NCBI RefSeq assembly: GCF_035222485.1
Contig: NC_085922.1
Coordinates: 3,115,001-3,179,000, forward strand
Length of the DNA: 64,000 nucleotides
DNA from: Podospora pseudoanserina
Taxonomy: Eukaryota > Ascomycota > Sordariomycetes > Sordariales > Podosporaceae
Direction: 5' to 3'
The first letter of the stretch is position 1; each line of letters begins with the position of its first letter. This document shows, in pieces, positions 11,754 to 23,313 of the stretch. The translations under genes and the position numbers were made by a program. A model generated the notes under the pieces. That model searched no databases and was not told where the DNA came from. It saw nothing but the letters and a program-made list of their open reading frames with translations.

Positions 11754-11782
11754 CACGTGCGGGTTGGGTTTTGTCTCTATAA
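11754..11782 (+). promoter_or_regulatory. CACGTG E-box and TATAA box upstream of nuc-2
   Basis: A CACGTG palindrome at 11754-11759 is followed 18 bp later by TATAA at 11778-11782, about 175 bp before the nuc-2 ATG. CACGTG is the core site of the bHLH factor NUC-1/Pho4, the target of the phosphate pathway that NUC-2 controls. Use of this site for feedback control is an inference. Confidence 0.45.
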
Positions 11783-11956
11783 GAAAGTTTCCCCGGAGTT
11801 TTCATTTTTTGGGGCATTGCAAAAAAGACTGAGACGGGAAGTCTGTTGGGTTGGTAGGGGTCACACATACACACACCACATTCACCACCACCGTCCACCT
11901 TGATTCTCACAAAGGGGTTTTTCAAAAGCCTCAAGTCAGAAACAACAACGAACAAG

Positions 11957-14900
11957 ATGAAATTCGGGAAACAGATTCAAAAACGGCAGCTCGAGGTGCC
12001 CGAGTATGCCGCCAGTTTTACGAATTACAAGGCACTCAAGAAGGTATTCCTCACTCGGTCTTACTGTTGAGATTTGGACATGACTGATGTGAGTTATAGC
12101 TCATCAAAAAACTCTCGGCAACACCAGTCCTCCAGTCTCAGAATGGTGCCACCGGTGTTCAGGCAACCGGCTTTTGTGCTGCCACACCGGGCCGCATCAG
12201 CGGCGGGCTGGAGCACCTCGACTCGCAAGCCGCCCTCCAAGCCAACAAGGCCACATTCTTTTTTCAACTGGTAAAGCTCACCACTCTTTTCCCTGCATAT
12301 TGCCCCCGCCCCCCAGAAGCTGAGTCCGAGTCTAGGAAAGAGAACTAGAAAAAGTCAACGCCTTCTACCTCCAAAAAGAAGCCGAGCTCAAGATCCGGCT
12401 CAAGACGCTCCTCGACAAGAAAAAGGTTCTCCAGTCCCGCCATCAGCAGGGCGGGGGGAACAACCTGTCCCGGCGCTCGGCAAAGTTCACCACCCTGCAG
12501 GAAGGTTTTCAACAATTCGCAAACGACCTCAACAAGCTCCAGCAGTTTGTCGAGATCAACGGGACTGCCTTTTCCAAGATTCTGAAGAAGTGGGACAAGA
12601 CGAGCAAGTCCAAGACCAAGGAGCTGTATCTGAGCCGGGCGGTGGAGGTGCAGCCTTTTTTCAACGCGACGGTGATCAGTGAGCTGAGTGATCAGGCCAC
12701 GACGAGCCTGCAGGAGCTGGGGGCGTGGGCGGATGGGGAGAATTTGAGCTTTCAGGAGACGGGGACGACCGCAGGGCATATTGTCAGTAGTCAGCATCTG
12801 CTTGGGACGGACGAGGGGGATGCGGACACGCTGCTGCTTGATACGGTGCTGAGTGGGAATTTGGAGGGGTTGAGGGATTTGCTCGGGCGGATGAGGGCTG
12901 CTGGTGGGGACGAGAGACAGCAGCAGCAGCAGAACATGGTCATGATGGAGCGGGTGACTAGGACTTTTCTCGCGAGCATCAATGAGGGTCCGTTGGAGGC
13001 GCTGCATGTGCTGTTGGAGACAGGGTTGGTGGATATTCAGAGCGAGGATGATATCAACGAGAGGAATTGTCTGCATCAGGCGGCGATATATGGGAACGGG
13101 TTTGTGCTGGAGTATGGGCTTGCTAAGGGGGTGGCGGTGGACCGGACGGATGTTTATGGGCGGGTGCCGTTGCATTATGCGAGCATTCATGGGAGGCTGG
13201 ATATGCTGGACAAGTTGCTCACGGGGGCGCCAGAGACGATCAACTTGATTGATCATGACAACTATACGCCGCTGATTCACGCGATCGTGCATGGGCATCT
13301 GGAGTGTGTGGGGAGGCTGTTGGAGAGGGAGGCGAGGTTGGATCCGGTGTCGGACACGGATCATGTGCCGTTGAATCTGGCTTGTGAGCATGGGTCGTTG
13401 GCTGTTGCCGAGCTGTTGCTGAAGCACGGGGCGAGGATATTGGCTGATGCCGAGGGGCTTTACCCTCAGCATTTGGTGGCTAGGTCGGGCCAGACGCCCG
13501 AGTTGTTGCTGCTGCTCCAGAACTACGGGGCGGACTTGGACCAGATTGACAAGCTGTATGGCTGGACACCGTTGGTACACGCGGCGAGCGAAGGGAACGT
13601 TCCTTGTCTTCAGGCCCTGCTGAATGTGGGCGCCGACCCAAACATTCTGGACGAAAAGGACCTTCCGGCAATGTACTATGCAGCCTGGGAGGGTCATCTG
13701 GAGTGCATAAAGCTCCTCACGCCGCTCAGCAAAGACAAGACGTCCAGCCCACTGGCACGGCAAGTAGCGGCCCCCTTGGGCCCCATGGCCAGCAGCAGCG
13801 CCCCCATCCCCATGTCTCTCGACGTGGACGCCATCCCGGTCCTCGAGCTCCCACCGCCAATCATCCCACTACGCCGCTACGGCCACAACTTCCTCGACAA
13901 CAAAACCGTCGTCCAAATCAACTTTGACGGCGACCAGCCCCTCGTCTTCTTCCACGACAGCAAATACCCCGCCGCCCGCCTCACCATCTCCTCCAAGGTT
14001 TCGGATGTCATCCCCAAGAACATCATGCTCCCCTTCCAAGAAGACACCCGGCTCGTCTCTTTTCAGATTGACAACCTCGACTCTTTCACCCTAGACTTTG
14101 ACGTCTTCCCGGCCTACGGCGCAAAGGTCATCGCCAAAACCGTCGCCCTCCCCAACACATTCCGCGCCTTGCTAAACTCCAACTCGGGCAGCTGCTGCCT
14201 CCCTCTCTTCGACCCCCGCCTCCGCGCGATCGGGCAAATCAGCTTCCACGCCCAGGTCATCAAGCCCTTCCAAGGAAAACCCCTCGAGATAACCGACTTT
14301 GAGACCTACTGGAAGGCAACCTCCCAATTCGACACCCCCTCCATGCCCGCCACCACCCCGGCCATGCCCAACACCACCTTTGTCACCGGGTCCTCTCTAA
14401 CCGGCGACTTTGTCCGGATTTATGTCCAGCACACCTCAGATGGCATCCCGGTCCTCTGGCCCCAATGGACGGTCCCTTGCACTGCGGGGATCGACATCCC
14501 CGTGTCGAGGTTAACACTCTCCCAGTTCAGGACTGTAACCGGCCCTTCTCTTGCCGCCGCACTACCAGACGACATCCCTACTGTCCACAAAATCCTCGCC
14601 TCGGCAGGGGGAACAACACTTCACGAGGCGTTGTCTCTCTTGCCGAAAGGAATGCACGTCAACATCCAGGTTTTATACCCCACACCAGCTGAGCGGGAGA
14701 GGATGCTCCCCCTCACCGGCGCCGGCCACGGCCTCAGTGCTGATCTGAACGCTTTTGTTGATGCGATCTTGACAGTAGTGTTTGACCACGCACGCGCGCA
14801 GAGGAGTGGCCCGGGGAGGGGGGGGAGGAGCGTGGTGTTTAGCAGTTACAATGCTAGCGTTTGCACGGCGCTGAACTGGAAGCAGCCGAACTTTCCGGTG

Positions 14901-15308
14901 TTTTTGTGTAACGATTTGGGGAAGGGGGGGGATGGGGAGGAGGGACAGGGGGTTAGTGTCAAGGATGCGGTGAGGACGGCGCAGAGTAACAACTTGATGG
15001 GGTTGGTCTGTTGTGAGAGGTTGCTGGTATGTATCCCCCGCCCCAAGATGATGATGATAAAAGATGTTGACGGTTGGTGATAGGACATGGTGCCTGCGCT
15101 CGTGGATGCGATTAAAAGTCATGGGCTGGCGTTGGTGGTGGATAAATCTGCTGCTGCTGCTGCGAGTGATAGCACCACCCCCCCTACAGCAACGGGAGGG
15201 GATATCTTTGGTGTTGTTGCCGATCCGTTTCCGAGGTTGCCAAAGGGGGTGGATGGGGTGTTGAAACGGGATGGGATCTTAAAGTTTTGTGAGTCGATTG
15301 ATGTTTGA
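11957..15308 (+). CDS. nuc-2: Phosphate-sensing regulator NUC-2 / Pho81 (SPX, ankyrin, GDPD)
   Basis: NUC-2/Pho81 relays phosphate starvation by inhibiting a cyclin/CDK pair (PREG/PGOV in Neurospora) so that NUC-1 becomes active. Exons are 11957-12043, 12100-12270, 12336-15026 and 15084-15308, giving 1057 aa, close to Neurospora NUC-2. The SPX domain opens with MKFGKQIQKRQ and covers roughly the first 190 residues; its lysine-rich helix includes AFSKILKKWDK. Ankyrin repeats span about 249-550 (for example YGRVPLHYASIHGRLDML and YGWTPLVHAASEGNVPCL). A glycerophosphodiester-phosphodiesterase-like fold fills the C-terminus (about 610-1057). In Pho81 homologues this domain is usually treated as degenerate, and I cannot judge activity here. 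Introns of 56, 65 and 57 nt have GTATTC, GTAAAG and GTATGT donors. In the third exon's acceptor choice, TCTAG restores QLERELEKVNAFY. Confidence 0.96.
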
Positions 15309-15552
15309 TTTTGAGGTCGTCGTTTTCACATTCTCGTTGGTAACGAATGTTCTTTTGGAGGTATTATTATGCAAGATGTAGAAGGGCTATATTTTCCATT
15401 GTAGATATAACTTGCGGTTGTAATTACATCCTACTCAAACTTCTTGGATCGAATCTGGGCTTCACTTTTGACGCCACTCGGCTGTTCAGCTCGCGGCAAA
15501 TCAATTACTTTGCAATATTCACAAAATCACACACCCGTGTAATTCAGCCACC

Positions 15553-18500
15553 CTACCTAAACCCACTCAACCGACCCTCACTCTTCCTCTTCTTCTTCTT
15601 AAACGGGCTCAAACTCTCTCTCACCCTCCCCGCCGCTCCCGCACCAAAACTCTGCCGTCCCCCAAACAACCCCGGCAAAACCTGACTCCTCGTCGGCGGT
15701 ACCTGCTGCCGACTAGGCGTCTGGCTACTCCCCCCACTCACCCCCACCCCCTGCTGGCTTGAACTCTCCCTCCCACCACCACCACCACCCATCCTGTACT
15801 CCCTCCTCAGCGGACTCGTCGGTCTCACCACCCCCTTCCTCGTCGGGCTCCTCAAAAACGCCGCCGGCGACCCCGGCACAACAACCCCCTGACTAAACAC
15901 CAGCTGACTGCTAGGTTGAATACCCGGCAGCAACTGCTGACTAGCCGATTCCTCCAAAACGGAAGACTCCTCCCCGAAATATCTCTGCGATAACCTCTCC
16001 ACCCGTTGCCGTCTGGCCATCATCTTCTTCAAGCGTTTATCCTTTCTCTTTTCGGCTTCTATATCTTCCTTATCCTTCCCAAGGTGCCAGCTTATGTTGT
16101 CCGGGTCGCCGCCCACTTCCCAGGGGGAGATGTCAACCGACAATTCGCCCTTGCGGCTGGACGAGGTGGGGATGAAGCCGTATTTCCTCAGGCGGAGCGC
16201 GACGACGTCTTCTTGTGGCTGTTCATCTTCGGGGTCGGCTGATTGGGAGGGTAGGCGGGATGGTTTGGATGGGCTGGAGGGGGTGGGGGGGAAGGAGGGG
16301 GAGGGGAGGGTTGGTTGGGAGGAGGAGTAGAATGAGAAGGATTGGGATTGGGATTGGGATTGGCTGTCGTTGGGGGTTATTAGTGTGCTGCCCCAAGACG
16401 GAGGGACGGCCGAAACGAAAATGTTTGAAAGGAACATCTCGGCGGCCATCTTTTGCAGGATGTGGGTCCAGCGGTTCTTGACTGTTGCCGGCGCTCGTTT
16501 GCGAGGCTTGGGGAACAGCTCGCCCAAGTTCTGGGCCATGTCGTCCGGGTTGAAGCCGGGGATCGGACGGCTTGCTTCGGGAGGATAGAGCCATTCTTCC
16601 TCTTCCTGATCGTCTTGCAGTTCTGGTTGTATGTCTGCCCATGTGCGGGCAAGAGTGATGAGTCCATCGTCTGATTGCTGATGGCTGGGCTTTGCCAACT
16701 CAAGACTGGAAACAGTTAGCAGGTGGACATGGTCATATGCAACCAGAAAAGAACCTACACGCTGTGTCTAGGCATATAACCATCCTCCTTCTCCTTCTCC
16801 ACAGCCTCTCGAAGGAACCTGAGATCCTGACCAGTAGCCGGCTCAATCTTCTCAAGATGAAGCGTCCGGTTCCGCCATTCACTAGGATCCATACCCAAAC
16901 GCAGCCCAACAAGGCTGCAATCGTTGAGCTTCAGCCTTTTGGGTTTCTCATCCCCCGAGTCTGGCTCTTCAATCTTGCGTTTGCCAAGGACAGTGAGCTC
17001 ATCAAACCCATCTGGAACAACAAGCCTCTTGTGCAGATGTTCCAGTAGCTCCTTCTCGGCATCTCTGCTCTTACCACCCCTGTCCAAAATCTCTGGGGCA
17101 GGTATCTCGGCGCTTTCATCATCCGACCACACACAAAGCGCGCTGCTAACCTCCATGTCTTGACTGAGAGTCAAAAACTGAAAGAACCTCATGGACGCAT
17201 CCCTCAGCCGTTTGCCAGAAGGCGTGATAGTATCCCTCTTCCCCAGCTTGCGTTTGACAGGAAGCATGCCAAGGCCAACGAAATTCGAACGGCTCTTCAA
17301 CGAGACGACCTCACGGTGGTACCCAGTCGCCGTGCCCGATTCCGGCAGGAGAAACCAGAAAATGTTCATCTCCGTGTCCTGCGCGGACCAAACACAAACG
17401 AAACAGGCCGAAATATCATTGACAAACGCCCCAGCCGAGACTTCGATCCGTAGAGTCGGGTCACTGCTGTCTTTTTGGTGCGGACATATCGCGAGAAAGT
17501 CGGATTTGACTGTGCCATCAGCCCCCTTCTTGGCCGCAATCCACAGTAGACTCTTGTTCGTCAAGACAAAGAACTGTCCAGGGTCCAGTCGAGCGGGAGC
17601 AACTTCCATGACGCGCTGATGATCGATTCCAAACGATGGAAGAGCCACAGGATGTGAATTCTGCGACTCGATGTCAAACAAATGCAGAGCCTGGTCGGTG
17701 TTCAAAAGGAGAAAGGGTCGCCTTGGGTGCTTAAGCTCCTCGGAGCTCGACTCATCGGTCTCGACCTCCAAGTAGACAACCCTGTGCGGCTTGTCCAAGC
17801 TTGTCGACGAGCTCGGCAATTTAGGTATGGAGCCTGCCAGCATGTTGCCGCATATCGTCAGAACAGGCGTCAAACTTTTCGGTCGATTATCCCGGCGCCC
17901 CGTGATGTCCCATATGCTCCAGTAGCCGCACTGGTCGATAATAACAAGCTGGGGTATGTTTCGATCTGGCCCACGGATGAAGCACACATCTGTCTGTGGG
18001 CTGCCACCAGTTTGGCTTAATGGTATCGTCGCCAGGGGATTGATAAATATCTGAGAGGTAGGGCTCGATGTTGTCGCCAGGCCAGGGGTAGGCATGGGCA
18101 AGTCCCGGACTTCTGGCTCACATATCGTGGTCGAGCTTTCTTTCTGAACCAAAAGCCAGCGAATCATGTCGACGCTTTTCCCCTGCTTGTTCTTGCTGCC
18201 GCTTGCATTGATAGCAAACTTGACCAAAGAAATCGGCGTCGCATCCTGACACCACTCTCCCTCGAATCTGGCATCTGGTGCCTTGGTACGCGCCGTCACA
18301 TCAGCCTCCTCCCAAACCCACTCTTCTCGAGCGAGGCTGATCAAACGAAGCACATTTCCAGAGACTCCAGACGACACAGCCATGACCGAAATCGCTGCGT
18401 CGCCATTGCGTCCGGTCCTCACATCTGCGATTTCACCAACGGAAAAGAGAGAGGTTGTCGACACAGGTGAAGCTTCGGTGCTGTCTTTGGCGCTGGCGAT

Positions 18501-18896
18501 CTCCTCCATAAATAGACCTTCGAGCGCATCCTCGGTGATGGAAGCCTCGGGAAGAAATTCCGTCAGCCAGTTCCCTTGCGCCCTGGCGATTCTCCACGGG
18601 CCCCCCAAGTTGGACTGAGGAGCAGCAACTTTACTCGGAGGACACCACTGGCTGAAGGGCGTCACTTGCTGAAACTTGGGAGCTGCATTCGTTAGTCAAA
18701 GCCGCAAAATTTTCTCGGGGGCCTGCCAAAACTCACCCTCATCCTCGACGCGATTCTTGCGCAGTTCACCAAAAGCACCATCCCGCTGAGCGGGCGTATA
18801 ACTCAACCGTCCAACCACACCATCAGTATGGTGTCTTCGATTCGCATTCACCCTCGACTTCCCAGCCGAGTGGCCAGTCCCGCGCTTTTCATCCAT
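15553..18896 (-). CDS. rrn6: RNA polymerase I core-factor subunit Rrn6-like
   Basis: Rrn6 belongs to the Pol I core factor that recruits Rrn3-Pol I to the rDNA promoter in the nucleolus. Exons are 18737-18896, 16761-18682 and 15553-16698, giving 1075 aa. The N-terminus has GVVGRLSYTPAQR. The large middle exon looks like a WD/beta-propeller region (FSQWCPP near its start; IIDQCGYWSIWDITGR). The C-terminus is low-complexity and ends in a basic stretch, SPFKKKKRKSEGR, as in fungal Rrn6. Intron 1 (18683-18736) has a clear GTGAGT donor. Intron 2 (16699-16760) is less certain: its donor reads GTGTAG and the acceptor must be TTGAG to keep the frame, although a CTAAC branch site sits 18 nt upstream. 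Coding on both sides is clear, so this junction alone may be off by a few codons. Confidence 0.85.
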
Positions 18897-19486
18897 TTGG
18901 GTCTCTCGTGTCTGGAATGGCAGAGTTTGCGAGTCTCAATATCATTCTCTTGTTTTTCTGTCAACGACAAAATCCAGAATGAAAGTACTTTCGAGATTCC
19001 AAAAAGAAAAGAGGTCGCGAGCTTTTGTTCAAAGACTCGTCCAAAGACGATGCAAAACAGCCAAACAAGCCAACGAGAGTCTGGGTTGGGAAAGAACGGG
19101 CTGAAGGGAAAATCAAAACATCACATTAGTGAGAGTGAAAGTCGATGTCGAAGGCAACTTTCATACAATTCTTGCTTTCAAAGGAAGAACCCCAGAACCC
19201 AGAAATAAGTATTAAGTTTTTAGCGGGGCAAAGTCACCCACGCAGCCACTCACGGCTACGGGCCCGAGGGACATGTGGGGCAGTCTTGGCGTACATACAA
19301 AACCCGGGCTGCTGGGAGACCAACCCCAGAACGGAAAGTCGATAAACAAATCGCCTGTCGCAAACCTGCCCGCCTTCTTCAACACCCACCATTCGCATCA
19401 CAACTCCAACTCCTCGCGCAACACCTGCCATCACCACGTTCCACACACCCCATAACAACCATCGCAAACACCACCAACAATCCAAA
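18897..19486. other. Divergent promoter region of rrn6 and spc25
   Basis: This 590-bp region holds the two leaders. The last 120 bp before spc25 are rich in CAC and CAA and lack competing ATGs. No gene is seen. Confidence 0.7.
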
Positions 19487-20266
19487 ATGTCCTCCTTCGA
19501 CCCCTCCCTCTCAACCACAACCCGCCCCTCTCCCCTCCCACCCCCCTCCACCACAACAAACCTAGCCGACTCCCTCCCCCAAATCAACTTCGACTTCGAC
19601 TCCCTCCGCGACCGCATGTCAAAATTCACCCTCAAATTCGACTCCTTCATCGAGTCCGGCCGGAAACGCGTCCTCTCGGAACGCAATCAATTCCGTCTCA
19701 ACGTCGCAGAGCTCCAAGAAGACCATCGAATGAAAAAAAAAGACATTGAAATCCTCCAACTGAAAACCTCCTCCTACCAGCAAACCATCGCGAAGGAAGC
19801 CGCCGAGACGAGAGAGATGCAGCAGGCTATTGCGTCGCTTACCGCGCAGAGGGACAGGCAGCTCGCGCAGCGGGATAGCTTAAGGCAGCAGATTGAGGCT
19901 GCGCAGAGGGAGATTGAGGAGAGGCTTCAAAAACAGAGGGAGCATCAGAAGAAGTTGGAGGCGCAGGCGAGGTATAACGTCCCGGAATTGGATTTTTGGG
20001 TTACAAATCTGTGTCTGAGGATTGAGGGGGCGGGGAAGGAGGACAGGCTCAAGTTTGTGTATACTCATGTGGATGAGAAGGATTGGGAGAGGGAGGCTTG
20101 GTTCGAGCTGGCGATGGGGGGGAGGGAGTATGATGTGAAGCATTGCCGGCCGAAGCTGGAGAAGGACAAGGTGGAGCGGGTGTTGGATAGGGTGAATGAG
20201 ACGAGGGAGTTGGTTGGGCTGTTGAAGGGGATGAGGGAGTTGTTTGTGGAGGCTATGAAGTCTTGA
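19487..20266 (+). CDS. spc25: Kinetochore protein Spc25 (NDC80 complex)
   Basis: Spc25 pairs with Spc24 to anchor the NDC80 complex to the inner kinetochore. The gene is a single exon of 259 aa, typical for filamentous fungi. After a short proline-rich N-terminus, FDFDSLRDRMSKFTLKFDSFI begins the conserved region. A long coiled coil follows at about 60-160 (for example SLRQQIEAAQREIEERLQ). The C-terminal globular domain spans about 165-255, with VPELDFWVTNLCLRIEG and LKFVYTHVDEKDWEREAWFEL, the usual RWD-like Spc25 signature. A run of eight A at 19732-19739 codes KK and does not break the frame. The start MSSFDPSL is the only ATG suited to the family length. Confidence 0.95.
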   Translation: MSSFDPSLSTTTRPSPLPPPSTTTNLADSLPQINFDFDSLRDRMSKFTLKFDSFIESGRKRVLSERNQFRLNVAELQEDHRMKKKDIEILQLKTSSYQQTIAKEAAETREMQQAIASLTAQRDRQLAQRDSLRQQIEAAQREIEERLQKQREHQKKLEAQARYNVPELDFWVTNLCLRIEGAGKEDRLKFVYTHVDEKDWEREAWFELAMGGREYDVKHCRPKLEKDKVERVLDRVNETRELVGLLKGMRELFVEAMKS

Positions 20267-20612
20267 TTTTTGGGTCGTGTCAAAAAATGTTATGATAATC
20301 ATGATGGATGGATGTGTTGGGTAATGAATTGGGCAAGGTGGGTAGGGTTGGACTTTTTCTGCGTCAAGATACCAATTGTTTTGTTTTACTGTCTGGAGGA
20401 CGAAAATATTGAATCAATACTCCATATTTGCCTCTGCATTTTCATCATAAATCTTATGCATCTTACAAGCGTTGAAAGCCGTCGCGTGAAAACTCAACCC
20501 CACCAATTAACCCCATCCCACCTCCAACCCTCACCCCTACAACGCGTCACAACTCCTCCCCATCACACTCAACCCTCATCCCTACCAAACAACCCAAACA
20601 ACCACCCAGAAA
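20267..20612. other. Short intergenic region between spc25 and mzt1
   Basis: The region holds the spc25 3' end and the mzt1 leader. An ACGCGT palindrome at 20542-20547 lies about 65 bp before the mzt1 ATG. That sequence is the MCB element bound by MBF at G1/S in yeasts; its use here is inferred. Confidence 0.55.
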
Positions 20613-20963
20613 ATGGCAGACCGAACAGAAAAGCAAGCCGCCGCCCAACAAGCGGTCGACATTCTCCACGAGATATCCACTCTTTTGGTAAGTTTATTTT
20701 TCTTCCCCCGAGTTTTGTTTTAACTAAAACCTCCCAGAACTGCCACCTCGACCGCCGAACCCTCTCCATATGCATCTCCATGATCGAAAACGGGGTCAAC
20801 CCCGAGGCGCTGGCTGCAAGTCTTTTCACCTCTTACCCCTCCAAACTCACATACACGAATACTGATAAACCAAAAACAGGAGGTAGTCAAGGAACTCAGA
20901 ACAGAAGGCCAAAACGTGCGATTAGAGGCTGCTGCTCCTGCTGGGGCGAGCCGGAGGAGATGA
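20613..20963 (+). CDS. mzt1: Mitotic-spindle organising protein 1 (MOZART1/Mzt1)
   Basis: Mzt1 is a tiny helical protein that binds GCP N-termini and helps recruit or activate gamma-tubulin complexes at microtubule-organising centres. Exons are 20613-20687, 20738-20815 and 20880-20963, giving 78 aa. The product runs [36 protein letters not shown] and EVVKELRTE, matching the MOZART1 pattern of three short helices with the L-x-T-LSIC and GVNPEALA blocks. The first intron is ordinary (GTAAGT donor, CTCCCAG acceptor). The second (20816-20879, 64 nt) starts GCAAGT and ends AACAG, so it is a GC-AG intron; no GT donor gives the EALA-EVVKEL junction. The gene is easily missed because no exon makes a long open frame. 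It sits just downstream of spc25 on the same strand. Confidence 0.93.
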
Positions 20964-21937
20964 CCGAGCTTCCTGAGGGAGGGCTGTGTGTCGAGATATC
21001 AAAATAATGATAAAAGATTGTCTCCCCGCGAACATTGCCTTTTCCATCAAAAACAGGGACGCAAATTTATGAGCGAGCGTTGGCTCATGTCTGGTGTGTT
21101 CATCCCAACTTATTTGTATGTTATATGGACTGTCATTGAACCTCGAACGCTCCATCCAGCTATAGCCAATATCAAATGCGTGAAACTGTTGCAATCCAGA
21201 ATCAAGAGCGATTCACTTTTCCACGAGTTTTCAGTTTCCGAGGGCATATCTTCAGAGAGCATCACAAGATACATCGCGTTCAGGATTCCGTTCGATTCCT
21301 CGTTCCACACGTGCTTGGGCGTGTTGATGGCCATATCGATGTTTCCGAATCGAGATCCCAGCCAGAGGCGATGTGTGATACCCATGGTCTTGTTGGGTTG
21401 CTGTGGCGTTCTGATATGAAGCGCTGCAGTGCAGTCTGACAACTGACTCTAATCAAACCTGCCAGTTCTCAGACTGCACAGAAAAACCACACACTCGGAG
21501 CACTTGAACACATGAGATAATTGGACTGGACGCTCGTATTCACATTCCCTCAACGACGTGACAGGGCGGCTGACGACTGTTGACCGTTCGTTGCCCGAGA
21601 TAAACCATCAAAAACTCCTTTTTAGTTTCACATAATTGTCCCATAGAACCCCATCGGAACCGGTCATTAAGTTCAGCAACCCAGTGAGAGGACTCAAAAA
21701 TCGTGATATTGACCGCAGATGATGACCCCGAATGCAGAAGTTTTCCCGAATGATTCTCTAACCACGAACTCCCCCAACGCACATTCCACTCACAATCCCG
21801 GTTAGTGAGTGGGTGCAGAGCGCATCGCTGGTCGACCGACCCTTGGCAATCTTTTCGGCCTAGAGTACATGTCGTGCCATGCCGTTATGCCGCCGCTGGC
21901 AACCCAAGAGATAGAGAGATGATCTGGCTTTTCGCAT
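20964..21937. other. Convergent intergenic region, no gene supported
   Basis: About 970 bp lie between the ends of mzt1 and the eS10 gene. An antisense frame of 110 codons exists but shows no family signature and no good splice or start context. Confidence 0.6.
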
Positions 21938-22815
21938 TTACGAGGGAGGGGCATCACCACGGCCGCCACGGCCACGACCGAATCCACCACGGCTGTGAAT
22001 ATTGTCAGCACAAGAGCCCTTCTTCCTGTACATCCCTCACAGAGTCCAAACTTACAACTGAGGAGCGAAGTCGCTGGGGGCACCGCCCTCCTTGCCCTCA
22101 CCGGCCTCACGGCGTCTGTAGCCACCCTCACGGTCGCCACGGTCGCCACGGCCGCGGCCACCGAATCTGCCCTCACGGCGGCCCTCATCGCCGAGCATGC
22201 CGCGGGGGGGAGCGTGAGACCGCTGCTGCTTGATGTGGGTGGCAGGGACAATCTCAGCGGGGAGGTGAAGCCACTCGCGGAGGTAGTCGAGACCCTCGGG
22301 GGTGAGGGTGTAGTAGTAGTATTGCCACGAGAACTGGGTCTTGACGTAGCCGCGGGAGGTCAAAGACTGGCAAGCCTTGATGACATAGAGGTTGCGGATG
22401 CCGGTCTCGTGGGTGGACTCGTAGCTGCACAATTCAACCGTTAGCATCCGCACTTGTCCATCAATCCGTTGTTGCAGTCGGAAAAGGTCGTGTTGGTGTT
22501 TGAGGGCTCGGTGCTGGGTGAATTTAAGGAAGTCGAGTGTAGTCGTCGGTTCAAGAAGATTTTGGGAACTCGGCCCTCGCTCGTGATACGTAGAACTCGA
22601 AATTGAAGAGAATGGCCTGAGAGAAATCGGGGGTGAACGTACTCCTTGGCAGCGACCATGACGCCCTCACGGAAGAGGTACTACAACCGTTTGTTAGCTA
22701 ACAGATTCATCAGGGCCCCTCGAAACCTCCGCTGTCCTCTCTCCAACGACGAAGACATCAAAAAAAAAGGCCTTACCTCATGGATCGCCTTGCGATCGGC
22801 CTTGGGAATAAGCAT
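21938..22815 (-). CDS. rps10: Cytosolic 40S ribosomal protein eS10
   Basis: eS10 sits in the beak of the 40S subunit near the mRNA entry. Exons are 22777-22815, 22643-22680, 22056-22424 and 21938-21992, giving 166 aa. The first exon codes MLIPKADRKAIHE and the second YLFREGVMVAAK. The third carries the core YVIKACQSLTSRGYVKTQF, then SWQYYYYTLTPEGLDYLREW. The tail is an RG-rich stretch (GGRGRGDRGDREGG) ending RGRGGRGDAPPS. Three introns (96, 218 and 63 nt) early in the gene and one late near the stop are typical of fungal ribosomal-protein genes. The last intron matters: without it, translation would stop after FAPQL; with it, the RG-rich end is restored. The promoter is shared with sde2. Confidence 0.95.
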
Positions 22816-23313
22816 CTTGACGAAGGGGCCGGTATCGACACAATGGGGTCTCTTGGTCTGGCGGAAGTGTCGTCGTTGGGGAGTCGAGCTGCCAAAATTC
22901 GAGGTCTCAGCGATTTGTGGGCTGCAGCGCCGAAATTCCAAGACGGTAGTAGGGCTCGGGATTAGCGGGGCTGCACAGCCACAGCTATAAAATCTTGGCG
23001 CGACCGATAACTTGCCTCTGTGGCTGGTGGACCCACCTTTCTCCAAGGTTCCTAGGGTCACCAGCCATCGCTATCACCTGCCGCCATCAAGGTTGCGACG
23101 ACAAAGTCTACAAAGACTGTAGCTTACTTTTCGCCTACACATTCACTCTACGCGCGACTCCCAACTACCACGGCAGCGACCGGATCCCTACATCTCTGAC
23201 CTCAAGCCGGCGCATATCTCAAAACCTATTCGATCTACAGCGCAACGCCACTCCTATCAACCATCACCAATCGCCGCATCAACACCCAGTCGCAAACCCA
23301 ACACCACCTCAAA
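22816..23313. other. Divergent promoter region of rps10 and sde2
   Basis: This 498-bp region lies between two divergent starts. Its right half is CA/CT-rich, as expected for a fungal leader. A long plus-strand frame (22995-23561) crosses it but codes only proline/histidine-rich sequence out of frame with Sde2, so I do not call it. Confidence 0.65.

Larger units (their letters stand above)
10373..11956. other. Intergenic region upstream of nuc-2
   Basis: This is a 1.58-kb gap. It holds a 17-bp tandem repeat (10541-10581), a TTG run near 11187, and a pyrimidine-rich leader with a CACGTG and a TATAA before nuc-2. There is no ATG in the last ~430 bases before the nuc-2 start, so no upstream ORF lies close to it. 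Confidence 0.7.

Noticed and set aside
12345-13763. 472-codon minus-strand frame
   Set aside because: It is the antisense shadow of nuc-2 in GC-rich coding DNA.
21110-21442. 110-codon minus-strand frame between mzt1 and the eS10 gene
   Set aside because: No recognisable motif, no splice partner, and it lies where 3' UTRs are expected.
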